Below, piece after piece: positions 10,263-20,734 of a stretch of DNA of 64,000 bases (the first letter of the stretch is position 1; the number at the start of each line of letters is the position of its first letter). The position numbers were made by a program, and so were the translations under genes. Origin of the DNA: Fratercula arctica. Taxonomy: Eukaryota; Chordata; Aves; Charadriiformes; Alcidae. The stretch spans positions 13,318,096 through 13,382,095 of the forward strand of contig CANTUZ010000011.1 of assembly GCA_947846985.1 (NCBI GenBank), in the 5' to 3' direction. A model generated the notes under the pieces. That model ran no database searches. It was not told the DNA's origin and saw only the letters and a program-made list of their open reading frames with translations.

Positions 10263-11794
10263 ATGATCTCCCTAATTCTGGATGTCCTTCTCTCTGTCAT
10301 ATTTTCTCTCCAAGCCACAGTCCCACGTCCAGAGCTCCTACTCAATCAGTTTTCACTGTGCCCCTTCCTGCAACCTTGTCACATTGCTGCTTTTCTCCAG
10401 GGTCCCTCCATTTGGCATGTGGCCACATTGGCATTCAGGTAGGGACATTTCAGAAGAACAAAGAAGGTTTGTGGGTTGTGGTGGGAGCAGTCCCCTGTGG
10501 CAAGAGCAAAGGGGCTCTCAAGGCCATGGTGGGATAAAGGCAGGAGTGGTTTTGGAAGGGAGCACTGTGGTCGTTGCTTGACAGGGGTGGGCTCACATGG
10601 CCAAAGAAGAGCTGGTGGAGCTGGTTTGATGCCAGGGAGAAGATGAGGTGGGATGCAGCCAGAGAAATGGGCCAGGGAACACTGCAAGGCTCTTCCATGT
10701 ATTGTGGCTGAAGCAAAGCGTTCCTCTGCCTGGCTGGTTATTCTGTTCCTTCCCACCCCTGGTGTACAGGACCTGTCTCCTGCTTGGAAGGCTGAGCTCC
10801 AAAGGTGGGCTGCCCACCCAGGTGGACAAGCGCATCTTTTGGGAAGAAGACACTGCCTGACATGATTCATGCAGTGTTTGCTGCCACAGCATTCCCGGAA
10901 TGTACCTGCTTTATTTCTTGGCCTTCTCGCCTGTTATTGGAGAGGAGCTACAACAATGGACTGGGTATTAGATGGCGAAGAGATCCAGCCCCTTCACTTG
11001 GGTTCGGGGTATGTGTTCACCCCATGAGTTAGGGGTACCTTGGATCAGGGGTGCAAACACAGGACAGAGCTCCTTGTGCTGAAGGACAGGGACCAGCCAG
11101 GATCTTGTTCTGCTAGATATGACGTGTTTGTGACAGGGTTATTAGTCATCTTCCCGCCTGCCTTTGAGCTCCTGGCAGGCTGGTTGTGTGTGTCCTCCAG
11201 CACAGGCTGGCTGTTGAGTGCAGACAGTTTGCAGATGGTCCTTTGCTCCCAGAGAAGCTCAATGATGTCCCATAGCGCATGGCTGGGGACGTCGCTCATG
11301 GTGACAGCTCAAGGCTTCCCTTGCCCGTGGGCCCATCTGCACAGCTCTGCTGGAGGGTGGTTCAGGGATACAGCACAAACCCTCGCACCCAGCGGGGCAG
11401 AAGTAAGAGGCACCAGTGCTGAGCAATTGGCTCTTCTGGCTGCCTCTTTCCACTGCTCTCCTCCTTCCACTGCCCCACAAAAGCACTCAGCCCTTGGGTT
11501 TCCCTGCACTTGCCTGTCTCCCGGAGGGCAGACACCGCATAGACAACATTGTTTTTCAGAAACTCCCCTAAAGCCCACCTCTTCTGCCAGTCTCCTTCCC
11601 AGGAGCTCCTCAAGGACTTGTGCCCACCCTTGGGACTTGGAGCCAGCGGATACCTTGGATTCAGGTGTCAGATATGGAGGCTGTGTCCAACCTTGAGCCC
11701 CTCCCTGTGTGGGAAGTCAGGAGAGAAACAGTGAGCTGGTAGCTGGGAAAGGGAGAAGTGCACATCAGGGGTGCCCCACATCAGGGCACATTAT
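10263..11794. other. Non-coding, no gene seen
   Basis: Unique sequence of mixed composition without a recognisable gene, RNA or repeat. Open frames overlap on both strands. Confidence 0.45.
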
Positions 11795-12063
11795 AGGATG
11801 AGCGGTTACGGCTTCAAACTGAAAGAGGGGAGATTTAGATGAGATATTGTGAAGAAATTCTTTGCTGTGAGCGTGGTGAGCCCCTGGCCCAGGTTGCCCA
11901 GAGAAGCTGTGGCTGCCCCATCCCTGGAGGTGTTCAAGGCCAGGTTGGACGGGGCTTGGAGCAACCTGGTCTGGTGGGAGGTGTCCGTGCCCAGGGCAGT
12001 GGGGTGGAACTAGATGATCTTTAAGGTCCCTTCTAACCCAAACCATTCTATGATTCTATGATC
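11795..12063 (+). mobile_element. CR1 LINE 3' end, plus strand
   Basis: A 5'-truncated CR1 tail beginning near the end of the reverse transcriptase ORF (CTTCAAACTGAAAGAGGGGA, GGTTGCCCAGAGAAGCTGTG). It continues through GGAACTAGATGATCTTTAAG and GGTCCCTTCTAACCCAAACC to the terminal ATTCTATGATTCTATGATCA. The tail wording differs from the copy at 2,867, so the two belong to different CR1 subfamilies. Confidence 0.93.
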
Positions 12064-12074
12064 AGGTTGTGCTT

Positions 12075-12106
12075 GCTGTTCAGGAGACTTGCTGTTCGGG
12101 AGACTT
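12075..12106. repeat. 16-bp tandem duplication after a CR1 end
   Basis: Two adjacent 16-base units, GCTGTTCAGGAGACTT and GCTGTTCGGGAGACTT, differ at one base. They start 11 bases after the CR1 3' terminus. This is probably a local slippage event. Confidence 0.7.
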
Positions 12107-12449
12107 GCAGTAGCACTGTTGTGGTGAGTTATGGGCAGGACCTTTCTGGAAGGGGACAGGAGGCAAGTTTATAATTTCTTTGGCTGAGGTGATCCAAGGA
12201 CGGCAGATTTCCCTGTTGAGTCTGCAGAGCGTGAGCCTTCATCCATACTCTGTGTCTCTTGTAGAAGAACCTCCATTTTGATATTACCCAAATGGTGATA
12301 TTAGCCACTGATGTTCAGAAATGTGATCCTAAACACTCCTCCCAGGTCACTGTGGCTCCAGGTGTCTGCTGCCAGCCTTGCAGTCTAGAGGTAGAGCTGT
12401 TGCCATCTCTGTGATCTCCCATCATTCATTCATTTTATAGTTCATTCAT
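12107..12449. other. Non-coding between two CR1 tails
   Basis: Unique sequence between the CR1 end at 12,063 and the short CR1 tail at 12,450. It carries CATTCATTCATT just before the second tail. No gene is seen. Confidence 0.45.
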
Positions 12450-12508
12450 GGAACTAGATGATCTTTAAGGTCCCTTTTAATGCAAACCATTCTTTATGAT
12501 TCTATCAT
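12450..12508 (+). mobile_element. Very short CR1 3' tail, plus strand
   Basis: About 60 bases consist only of the CR1 3' terminus: GGAACTAGATGATCTTTAAG, then GGTCCCTTTTAATGCAAACC and a degenerate ATTCTTTATGATTCTATCAT. The wording matches the tail of the copy ending at 12,063, so it is the same subfamily. This is an extreme 5' truncation. Confidence 0.85.
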
Positions 12509-15500
12509 TCACTTGACTGTAGATGGTAGTGGGTCTCCATCTGTACCCCCTGCTTCCCAGACCAGTTGTTTCATCTGCCGCTTGCCTTGAAGCAGGGCCA
12601 TTCTGCAACCAGGAGTGCTAATTTCATGAGAGAGGAAGGGAGGGGGACCCTCCATACTTGTCCTTCCTTCTGAGCCAGCCCCTAGCTGGTTTTCAGACCA
12701 GGAGACAACAGTGCAAGGAATGCAGTCAGAGAGGTTGTGGCCATGTCCAAGCACTGATACGTGGTGGGGGAACAGTCTGTCAGACCCTGCCTGCTCTGCA
12801 CCTCCAACCAGCTGCCAGGAGATTGGGGCTTCTGGCTTGCAGGAGTAGCTGGGGACATGGGGCATCATGCATGGGAGTGGTTCATGCAGCCATCAGAGGG
12901 TACTCCTTTGGGACCTTCTACCTACATGTTGGTGTCAAGATGGGATCTCACGACTAAGGGTTTCTACATGTGGCCTCACCATAACCTGCTGTGGCTATCT
13001 CCCGTTCTGCCAGCTGGTGCTGCTCATCAGGTGCTAATGATTTAGTTTAAGCTATGAGGTAATTTCTGAGAAACTCAGCTGGGGCCTGGAAGATCTGTGT
13101 GGATATTCCAGGCGGTGCTGTGTGTATGATACACATGGCTTCCTGGTCAGCATACTCTTCTCCTTGGCATCATGGAGCACATGGGGAATTCTGCTCTCAG
13201 GGTTGTCCCCTTCCACACACTGGTGCTTGGTATGTGATCCTGAAACCAGAATACCCAGTGCAGTGACCTTCATGATCCTTTGGCCACTGCACCTGGGACC
13301 TGCCTATGTCCATCCTGCTGTGTCCCAGACACACAGCAGCCACCAGCTCAGTGCTGGCAGCATTATCCTGGAGAAGGTACCGGGGGAGGGGACATACATT
13401 CGCCTTTAGCTCCATTTTGTGACTCATGTTGATTTATGTCCCAACCTCAAGCCAAAAATACACCCTGCTAGCATGGGCACTGTTGGAACACATGCAGAGG
13501 GCTTATCAGCTGTCCCCAGGGACTTCCTGGCTCCAGACCTCATCCTGAGGGTGTGATAGCCATGAGCACCCTCAGGAATGGGGCCCTGCCTTCTCTTTGA
13601 GCTTTGGGGTGTGGGGCCTGCTGCCTCTCCGGCAGGGCTGGCGGTGGGACTCTGCACCTGGAGAGTGCTGCACACTGTGGGTGAAGTTTCGCCCCTACAG
13701 ACAGAGCTCTGCCTAACGGAGAGCGGGCAACCTCCCAGGCGGCTTGTTTTTGCTGGGGTGTTGCCCATCTACCCGCACACTGTGCAGTGTGGTTCCTGGT
13801 GTCAACAGGTGGGGCATCCCCAGTGGGCCTGCAGATATGTGGGGAAGGACCTTTGCAGAGCTGGGAAGGAGTTACATGAACTTAATAACATCCAGGCTAA
13901 AATGAGCAGGCTTTGCCACCCATCCCTCATGCTGGCCAGGGACCAGCCCAGCCTGCTGCACCCCAACCCCCATGGGCTCTTCTGGGTCTGTCCCAACATT
14001 GCCCAGTGCAGGCAGCAGTAGACCTTGGGGTGCTGAAAGCTGCTCTTCGGGAGCCACAAGGCAGATGTGGGACCTGTGACAGCTCTGCGCTGACCCCATT
14101 CGGACTGTCACTAGTGTCACCAGTGCTGAGCATGTGCCCAGGGACGTTCCTCACCGTCTGTCCCCGAGGGCTCTGCTTGGGAGGGAGAGAGGACCTCCTG
14201 TTGGCACTGTGTATCTCAGTGAGCACCATCCAGCCCACAGGCAGGCTCTGACCTCTAATGGAGAAGCCTGCCTGTGTCTTTTTGCATGTTAGCAGCAGGA
14301 ATGGTGTCCAGTCTGCCTGATAGTCTCCATTCCCAGTAAATACCTGGGACACACCTGCGAGCTCACTGTACCCCTACCTGAGTCAGGCTTCTGGCACCCT
14401 GAAACGTTCCCTTTGTGACATCCCTCTTGTCCTGTTAGAGCTTGTGCAAAGCCATTTCTGCTCTCTCTGTAGGCATCAGTGTGGGCTCAGGAATCCCTGT
14501 CTCCTCTGTGCCACTGCCCAGCCCTGCATGCAGCGGGTGCTGAGGGTCGCCTGGAGGAGAGCTGGGGTGGCTCTGCCCTAGTCGGGTCGGGGAAGGGCAG
14601 GACCTGCAGAAATCTGCAGCGTTTCACTCTGGCTCACTCTGGTTTGGTCCTCACACCTTCCCCGGTGGTGTGGTGTGGCTGCAGAGACAGCCACGCTACC
14701 CAGGGGCTGTCCTGCAGCAACATTGTCCCCGAGCCCTGAGCTGTCACCCAAGTGCAGCAACTCACACCTAGCTTCTGTGTGTCCCTGGACCAGTCCCGAG
14801 GGCTTTCTTCTCTCCTTGTAGTCCCCCAATCCCATTAAATGCAGAACTGCTTTTACCCTTTACATTATTTTTCAGGCCTCCCAAGGCCAATCCATCCCCA
14901 CATGGTGCTGTAGCCAGCAGAGGGGAAGAAAACAAAGTGGCTATGGCCTGTTGAGGATGACAGTCTGGAGCTTCTTGGTTCTTAGGATGAGTTTGCGAGC
15001 AACAGGGTGATGCTGTTCCCACAGCACATTACAGCGTGTTACTCCCAAACTGAGTTTTGCAACTTCCCAGCATTTCTAGAAGCTGAAATGCTGCTGAGGT
15101 AGGGCAAATGATCAGGAAATTGGGTTGTGCTTCTCGCCGTAGGAGCCGGTTTCAAGACATTTCTATAAGGACTTGCTGAAATGCAGAGGGACCTGGGTAT
15201 GAAAGAGCTGAAGAGAGCACATGGACCCAATTGGGTGCTGATCCAGATCCAGTACATGTCTGTGCGTGATGTTCCCTATCTGCACTGCAGGCTAATGCAA
15301 TAAATCAAAGCGGATCACTAGGAGAAGGCCTGTCAGAGCAGGTCATTTCACAGGGCTCTGACATCGGCCAGCCAGCTGCTGGACGGGGCATATGGAGTTT
15401 GTTTAACTACCAGCAGCAGCATGTATTGCCTTGGGTCCAACAGCTTGTTTTGCAGTGCAAGTAACAATAACACGCATTTGCAGTTGATGGAGGGTTGCAA

Positions 15501-17299
15501 TGCCATGTGGGATTTGCTCTCAGCTCAGGAAATGTTCCTGGGAAAGTCTTTTCCCTCCCAGTGTTAGACGAAGGGGCTTGACTCCTTTCTGAAGTGGGAC
15601 AATGAATAATAACTCCCCAGAGATGTGGCAAATGCTGCGAAACAGCCTCGCATAGCTGCAAGCTCCAGCTCAAAGGACCCTGCTGTGTTCTGTCCCTGGA
15701 AAACTCGTGGGGTCTTATTTCTGCTCAACAAACAGCACGTAGGCATCTCCACCAGCGGCTGTCATCACCACCCTGAGGAGACGTCCCAGCATGCCGTACA
15801 GAGTCCCCGGGCTCCAGGCGGACAAACTGCTCCCTCCCCGGAGATGGCCTCTCTCTGCTGCATGAGCGCGTGTCCCTGTGCCACATGGGTTTCCCTTGCC
15901 CGGTGTTTCTGCGGTGGCCCGGCGAAGGGCAGAAGTGATTGCTGATAGCTGGTGGAGTGCCGAGCTGCTGCCAGCACAGCCAGGCCTGGTGCTTCTCCAC
16001 CCTCACTGCTGAGTGGAGTTCAAATGACACAAATGATACTTTAGGTGCTGTTTGAGCTTGAGAAATCCTTTGTGCCATTGCCTATGCATCCCTGTGTTCT
16101 CTCTGTTTCTCTGGGGCTTTTCTGTAAGGTGTCTCCAGGCCTGTGTCCCACCAGGCTCCAACATCAAGTCCGGCAGAGCATCCCATGGCTGCCTGCATCT
16201 CCATCCCACTATGGGGCTTTCCTCTGGTGGTGCTCACCACCTCTTTCTAGCAGCGCACTCAAACCAGACATGAAGAAGGTGCATAGCTCCTTTACCCCAT
16301 CAGCGCAGCAGTTTCAGGGCCCTCGTGGAAGGGACTGTCTCATGTCCCTGCGACACACAGTGCTGCGGGGCCACCAGGGTCCTGCCAGGATCCTAGAGGT
16401 TGGATAATGTTGCTTCACAGGACTCTCCACATCATCCCAGAGCTCTGTCCTGCTGTCATGCCTCGTCTTCGGGGACGTGCGATAGGGAAAGGTGGACACA
16501 TGGCCTCTCAGAAGGGTTTCTAAACACAATCCTTAGTTCAGTTTCAACAAGGATACCAAAAATATATATGTGTCAAGCAGCAGTGCCATCTTTGGTTTCC
16601 TCCTGAGGAAATTCTGCTACTCCAGACCTCGCTCCAGCTCTGCAGAGCTGTGGAGAACAGCAGCGTCAGAGGGCTGAGGGGCAGCGATGCGTGAAGGGGT
16701 ATCTAGTAACTGCTGTGTCCCACCTGAGACACCTCCCGCCAGTCTTGACTTGGATGAGGCACTGGTAGGCTCCTGAGTCCAAGCCTGGCTCATGTGGGCT
16801 GAGCACAGGGAGCAGACAGGGGTGATGAGTGGAGAGACCCTGGGCACAGCATGATCAGGGCACCTGGGAAGAGGGACAGGGTTGTCATTTGGGACCGTGG
16901 CAGATGGTTTCCTCAGAGGGGAGGTGCATTCAGCTCAGCCCCGGGTGCAGGAGGTGACCTGCTGCTGTTCCTGGAGCCGGGAGGTGAGGAGTGTGCTGAG
17001 GAGCGTTGCTCAGAGCAGTTAACCCACAGCGCACAGCCAGGCCTAGGGAAAGAGATAAGGGATGTCTAAGCCGGGAGTGGGAGGCAGCAGCTCTCTGGAG
17101 AAGAGCAGGATGTGCCAAGAGCCCTGGTTGTGTACTCTGTAGCTGTACAGCAGCCTTGACAATAAGCCGGTGCAGACTCTTCCGTTGGGGATTTTCACCC
17201 GCGTGGTGTATTTGGTGGTATTTGCTCCCCTGCACTGCCTTCGCCGGGGCCATCTGACTGCAACACGCACGCTCTGGCTGCCCAGCTCCCCAGCCATTT
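12509..17299. other. Non-coding, no gene seen
   Basis: Nearly 4.8 kb of unique sequence. Open frames are under 150 codons, overlap on both strands and show no domain or credible exon signal. I recognise no repeat in it. Confidence 0.4.
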
Positions 17300-17720
17300 G
17301 TCACTGAGAAATTTAACTTTCTGAAGTCTGCAAGCTTGCTAAGAATAAACTTAATAAATTAGTGAGCATATTTAAAGTGCACCACTGCTCGCTGATCTGG
17401 CATTTTAATCTGCTTGTGAAGCTATCCAGAGTGTTTGCTCAGCGTGTGGCCAAGTTCTGAAATATTTGCATGCTGCTATTGTCAGTACATCTTCTGACCC
17501 TTTGCAAAAGGATGGCAGGAGGAGTGAATTTATAAGAATCTTCCACTGGCGAAGGTAGCGGAGTTGTTCCTGCTAACACACTCGGTAGAATTATCTCCCT
17601 GAGATCACCTTCTCCTGTTATTCTGATCTGGTGGATGAGATACTATTAAAAAACGCAGCTGTGTTTTATGTTCTCCCGGGCTACATATCCTCTTCAGTGA
17701 CACACATTCTTTACAGGTCA
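17300..17720. other. AT-balanced block, candidate conserved non-coding element
   Basis: A CpG-poor block clearly different from its GC-rich flanks. It has homeodomain-like words (TTAATAAATTAG), ATTTGCATGC close to an octamer core, and AATTTATAAGAATC. It lacks open frames and repeats. The composition is typical of distal enhancers in vertebrate gene deserts, but function is only inferred. Confidence 0.3.
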
Positions 17721-18410
17721 GTTGTAAAATATGTTTGATGTTGGCACATAGGCAGCTGGAGCAAACCGAAGCCACTCTTTCTACTTGGGAATGACAGCAA
17801 TGGTACTGCAGGTTAGACTGGCCTCTGCCCTGTTAAGGCAAGAAGTGCCCTGCCCGTCCCCGTCCTGCCTTTCCCTGTGTCTGCAGGCAGGTGGGCAGGA
17901 GAAGAGGGGACTCCTGGAAGCCAGACGAGGGCCCAGCAGCTGTGTGCAGGGCTCCAGGAACTGGATCTCCTCCCCTCATCCTCCATCTTCTTGCAACGGT
18001 GTGGATAATGGCCCCTCCATGGGCTGACTTCTCTGCAAGACGCCTTCTTCCAGCAGCTCATAAGGGTTCACAAAGTCCTGATGAAATGGAGCAAGAAGCC
18101 CTCGGCTCTCTGTAGCCATGGTTTTGCTTCTTTCTGTGACCGCCTCTTTGGTCTACACAACGTGTAGGCTCTGGCTCTGCAGTCCTTACACACCCCGTGG
18201 AGCTGCCTTCACTGTGAGCAGCACACAGGTTTCCACTTGCTGAGCAAAGCCACAGTCCTCCTGGCTCCAAGACACTGAAAAGACTTCAGGGTTTATCAGG
18301 CAGAGGCATGCAGGGGACCCAGGAGTCCATGGCCACCATTTCACTGCACAGAAGTTCGCATTTCTAGGTAGTGGATCATCCACCCTATTTGAGACACCTA
18401 CTTAGTGTAA
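17721..18410. other. Non-coding, no gene seen
   Basis: Unique sequence leading up to the CR1 copy. An in-frame TAA at 18,408-18,410 closes the host side directly before the retrotransposon frame opens. Confidence 0.45.
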
Positions 18411-19400
18411 GATGGGTATCTTCACTGGGTTAAAAACTGGCTGGATGGCCGTGCCCAGAGAGTTGTGATTAATGGGGTGAAATCCTCTTGGCGGCCAGTC
18501 ACCAGTGGTGTCCCTCAGGGCTCAGTTTTGGGACCAGTTTTATTCAATATCTTTATCGGTGATCTGGATGAGGGGACTGAGTGCACCCTCGGTGAGTTTG
18601 CAGGTGACACCAAACTAGGTGGGAGTGTTGATCTGCTTGAGGGTAGGAAGGCTCTACAGAGGGACCTGGACAGGCTGGATTGATGGACCAAGGCCAATTG
18701 TATGAGGTTTAATAATGCCAAGTGCCGGGTCCTGCCTTTTGGTCACAACAACCCCAAGCAACACTACAGGCTTGGGGAAGAGTGGCTAGAAAGCTGCCAA
18801 GCAGAAAAGGACCTGGGGGTGCTGGTGGACAACGAGCGTAACGTGAGCCAGCAGTGTGCCCAGGTGGCCAAGAAGGCCAACAGCATTCTGGCTTGTATCA
18901 GGAATAGCGTGGCCAGCAGGAGTAGGGAAGTGATCGTGCCTCTGTACTCGGCACTGGTGAGGCCTCACCTCGAGTGCTGTGTTCAGTTCTGGGCCCCTCT
19001 GTACAAGATGGACATTGACATGCTGGAGCGGGTCCAGAGGAGAGCTGCCAAGCTGGTGAGGGGTCTGGAGACCAAGCCATATGAGGAGAGGCTGAGGGAG
19101 CTGGGCATGTTTAGTTTGGAGAAGAGGAGGCTGAGGGGAGACCTCATTGCCCTCTACAACTACCTGAAAGGAGGTTGTAGAGAGGTGAGGGTTGGCCTCT
19201 TCTCCCTGGTGAATAATGACAGGATCAGAGGAAATGGTCTGAAGTTGCGGCAGGGGAGGTTTAGATTAGATATTAGGAAGAATTACTTCACTGAAAGAGT
19301 GGTCAGACACTGGAACAGCCTGCCCAGGGAGGTGGTTGAGTCACCATCCCTAGAGGTATTTAAGAAACGTGTAGATTTGGCACTTCAGGGCATGCTCTAG
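18411..19400 (+). pseudogene. CR1 ORF2 reverse transcriptase remnant, one nonsense codon
   Basis: The frame stays open from 18,411 to 19,400 except for one stop, TGA at 18,681-18,683, where other CR1 copies have CGA (Arg); this is a typical CpG-to-TpG decay. Motif B is clear ([14 protein letters not shown] from about 18,515). The catalytic motif C, normally FADD, reads FAGD: the codon at 18,603-18,605 is GGT instead of GAT, so the first metal-binding aspartate is lost. After the stop the same frame continues for some 230 codons through the CR1 C-terminal region (for example [52 protein letters not shown]). Apart from the two lesions the frame has no shift, so the insertion is fairly young. 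It has no host function that I can see. Confidence 0.93.
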
Positions 19401-19497
19401 TGACAGAGATTGGGGAGGAGGGAGGGGTTTGTGCGTGTATGGTTGGACTTGATGATCTCAAAGGTCCTTTCGAACTATGAAGATTCTATGATAAGAT
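18411..19497 (+). mobile_element. CR1 LINE, 5'-truncated copy of about 1.1 kb
   Basis: This is the longest recent-looking CR1 in the window. It begins inside the reverse transcriptase domain and keeps the whole C-terminal ORF to the stop at 19,398-19,400. It then carries the 3' untranslated region with GGTTGGACTTGATGATCTCA and GGTCCTTTCGAAC, ending in the degenerate terminal repeat GATTCTATGATAAGA at about 19,497. Insertion by target-primed reverse transcription with 5' truncation is the usual CR1 mode. The copy cannot be autonomous, because the endonuclease, the first ORF and the N-terminal part of the reverse transcriptase are missing. Confidence 0.95.
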
Positions 19498-20734
19498 CAA
19501 TTGCTTCCTAAACACCACTGACTATAAAAGCTGAACCTGCTCACCCAGGTGTAGAGTGTGACAAAGCAGTCTGACCCCAGAAGAGGATGACTCCCATCCT
19601 TGTCAGTTTTGAGAGGTCAGAGTTTCTGGAAGACTGTTTTGCTGAACGATTCCCGACATGTCATGAAATATGTATGACAGCAGCTCTTCCCATGCTTGGG
19701 GTCCAAGAGAAGCCTTCACAGCCTGGTCAGTCTTCAGTAGATGATGTAGGTAGGTTGGGTACAGCTGAGGAACCAAAAATGAGATGTGAGCATCTGGGAA
19801 GGTGGCAGTGCTAAAGGGAGGGAGGGATAAAGGAAGCGGATGGGAGAGGATGTCAGATGGCAAGTTAATATCTGGGTTTTGGCCACCATGAGTCAGGTGT
19901 GTTCCTGCTTGGACATCTAAAGAGAATAAGGTAAACTGCTTGAGATGTAGGATTAGGGGAAGCTAGAGCTCAGGTAGGAGTATACAGAGCCAACCTTTGT
20001 TTAGGAAGTCCAGTTTTCAGTTAATTTGGGATTAAAAAACCCTAAGAATTTGAAAAGAAATCTTGTCAAGAATAAAAGCCTTATTTTTGGAGAAAATAAT
20101 TAGCAAAAAGGTAATTTAGAGGAGGATGGAAAAGGGGAGTCATGAAAGAAAAATCAGAAGGATGAGAGCTGTAAAGGGCAAGGTGAGGTGGAGGCCACAA
20201 ATGCCTGGTGTGACATACCAGGAGGGGCTGCCCAACGCTCAGTAACAGGTGCACCTGGCCAGCTGCCCATCCCTTCCCAAATTCATGGCATGTCACCTTT
20301 CAGACTCTTTGTCCCTTCTAAAATTGACCACAATGGACCTTTCATGTCGGAGGCCTGTTCAGCAACCCTGGGTCCAGCGAGTGACACGTTCCCACCATGG
20401 GACCATGTGTCTCACGGGGTTCAAAACACCCGTGGGTCACAGGCTGCCAGGACAAGGAGGTCCTAAAGGGCAGGTCTTGGAAGGAGGAGAGGTTGCTTCT
20501 GCTTTTGCTCTCTAAGATCCCTGCAGGTCTAAGAAATGGACATGTTTTTTTGTAGAAAACTTATCACCAAGAAAAATGCCTGTGTTGAAGCTCTTGCTCT
20601 CAGTGAGGCACAGCTGAAAGGGAACAACAGGACTCGGTCCCTGTGTGTGAGTACGAGCAGAGTCAGCAAGAATAGTGACGGCTTCATTTTCAGAGTTCCT
20701 TTCCATCGTTGTTTGGGCTAAGAGGCCTTCAGAT
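19498..20734. other. Non-coding between two CR1 elements
   Basis: Unique sequence without a recognisable gene. The part at about 19,860-20,170 is A/G-rich on the plus strand. A 61-codon frame at 20,536-20,721 (+) looks slightly more protein-like than its neighbours but has no recognisable domain and no support as an exon. Confidence 0.4.

Noticed and set aside
18702..19400. 232-codon plus-strand frame read as an independent gene
   Set aside because: It is the downstream part of the CR1 reverse transcriptase frame after the TGA at 18,681.
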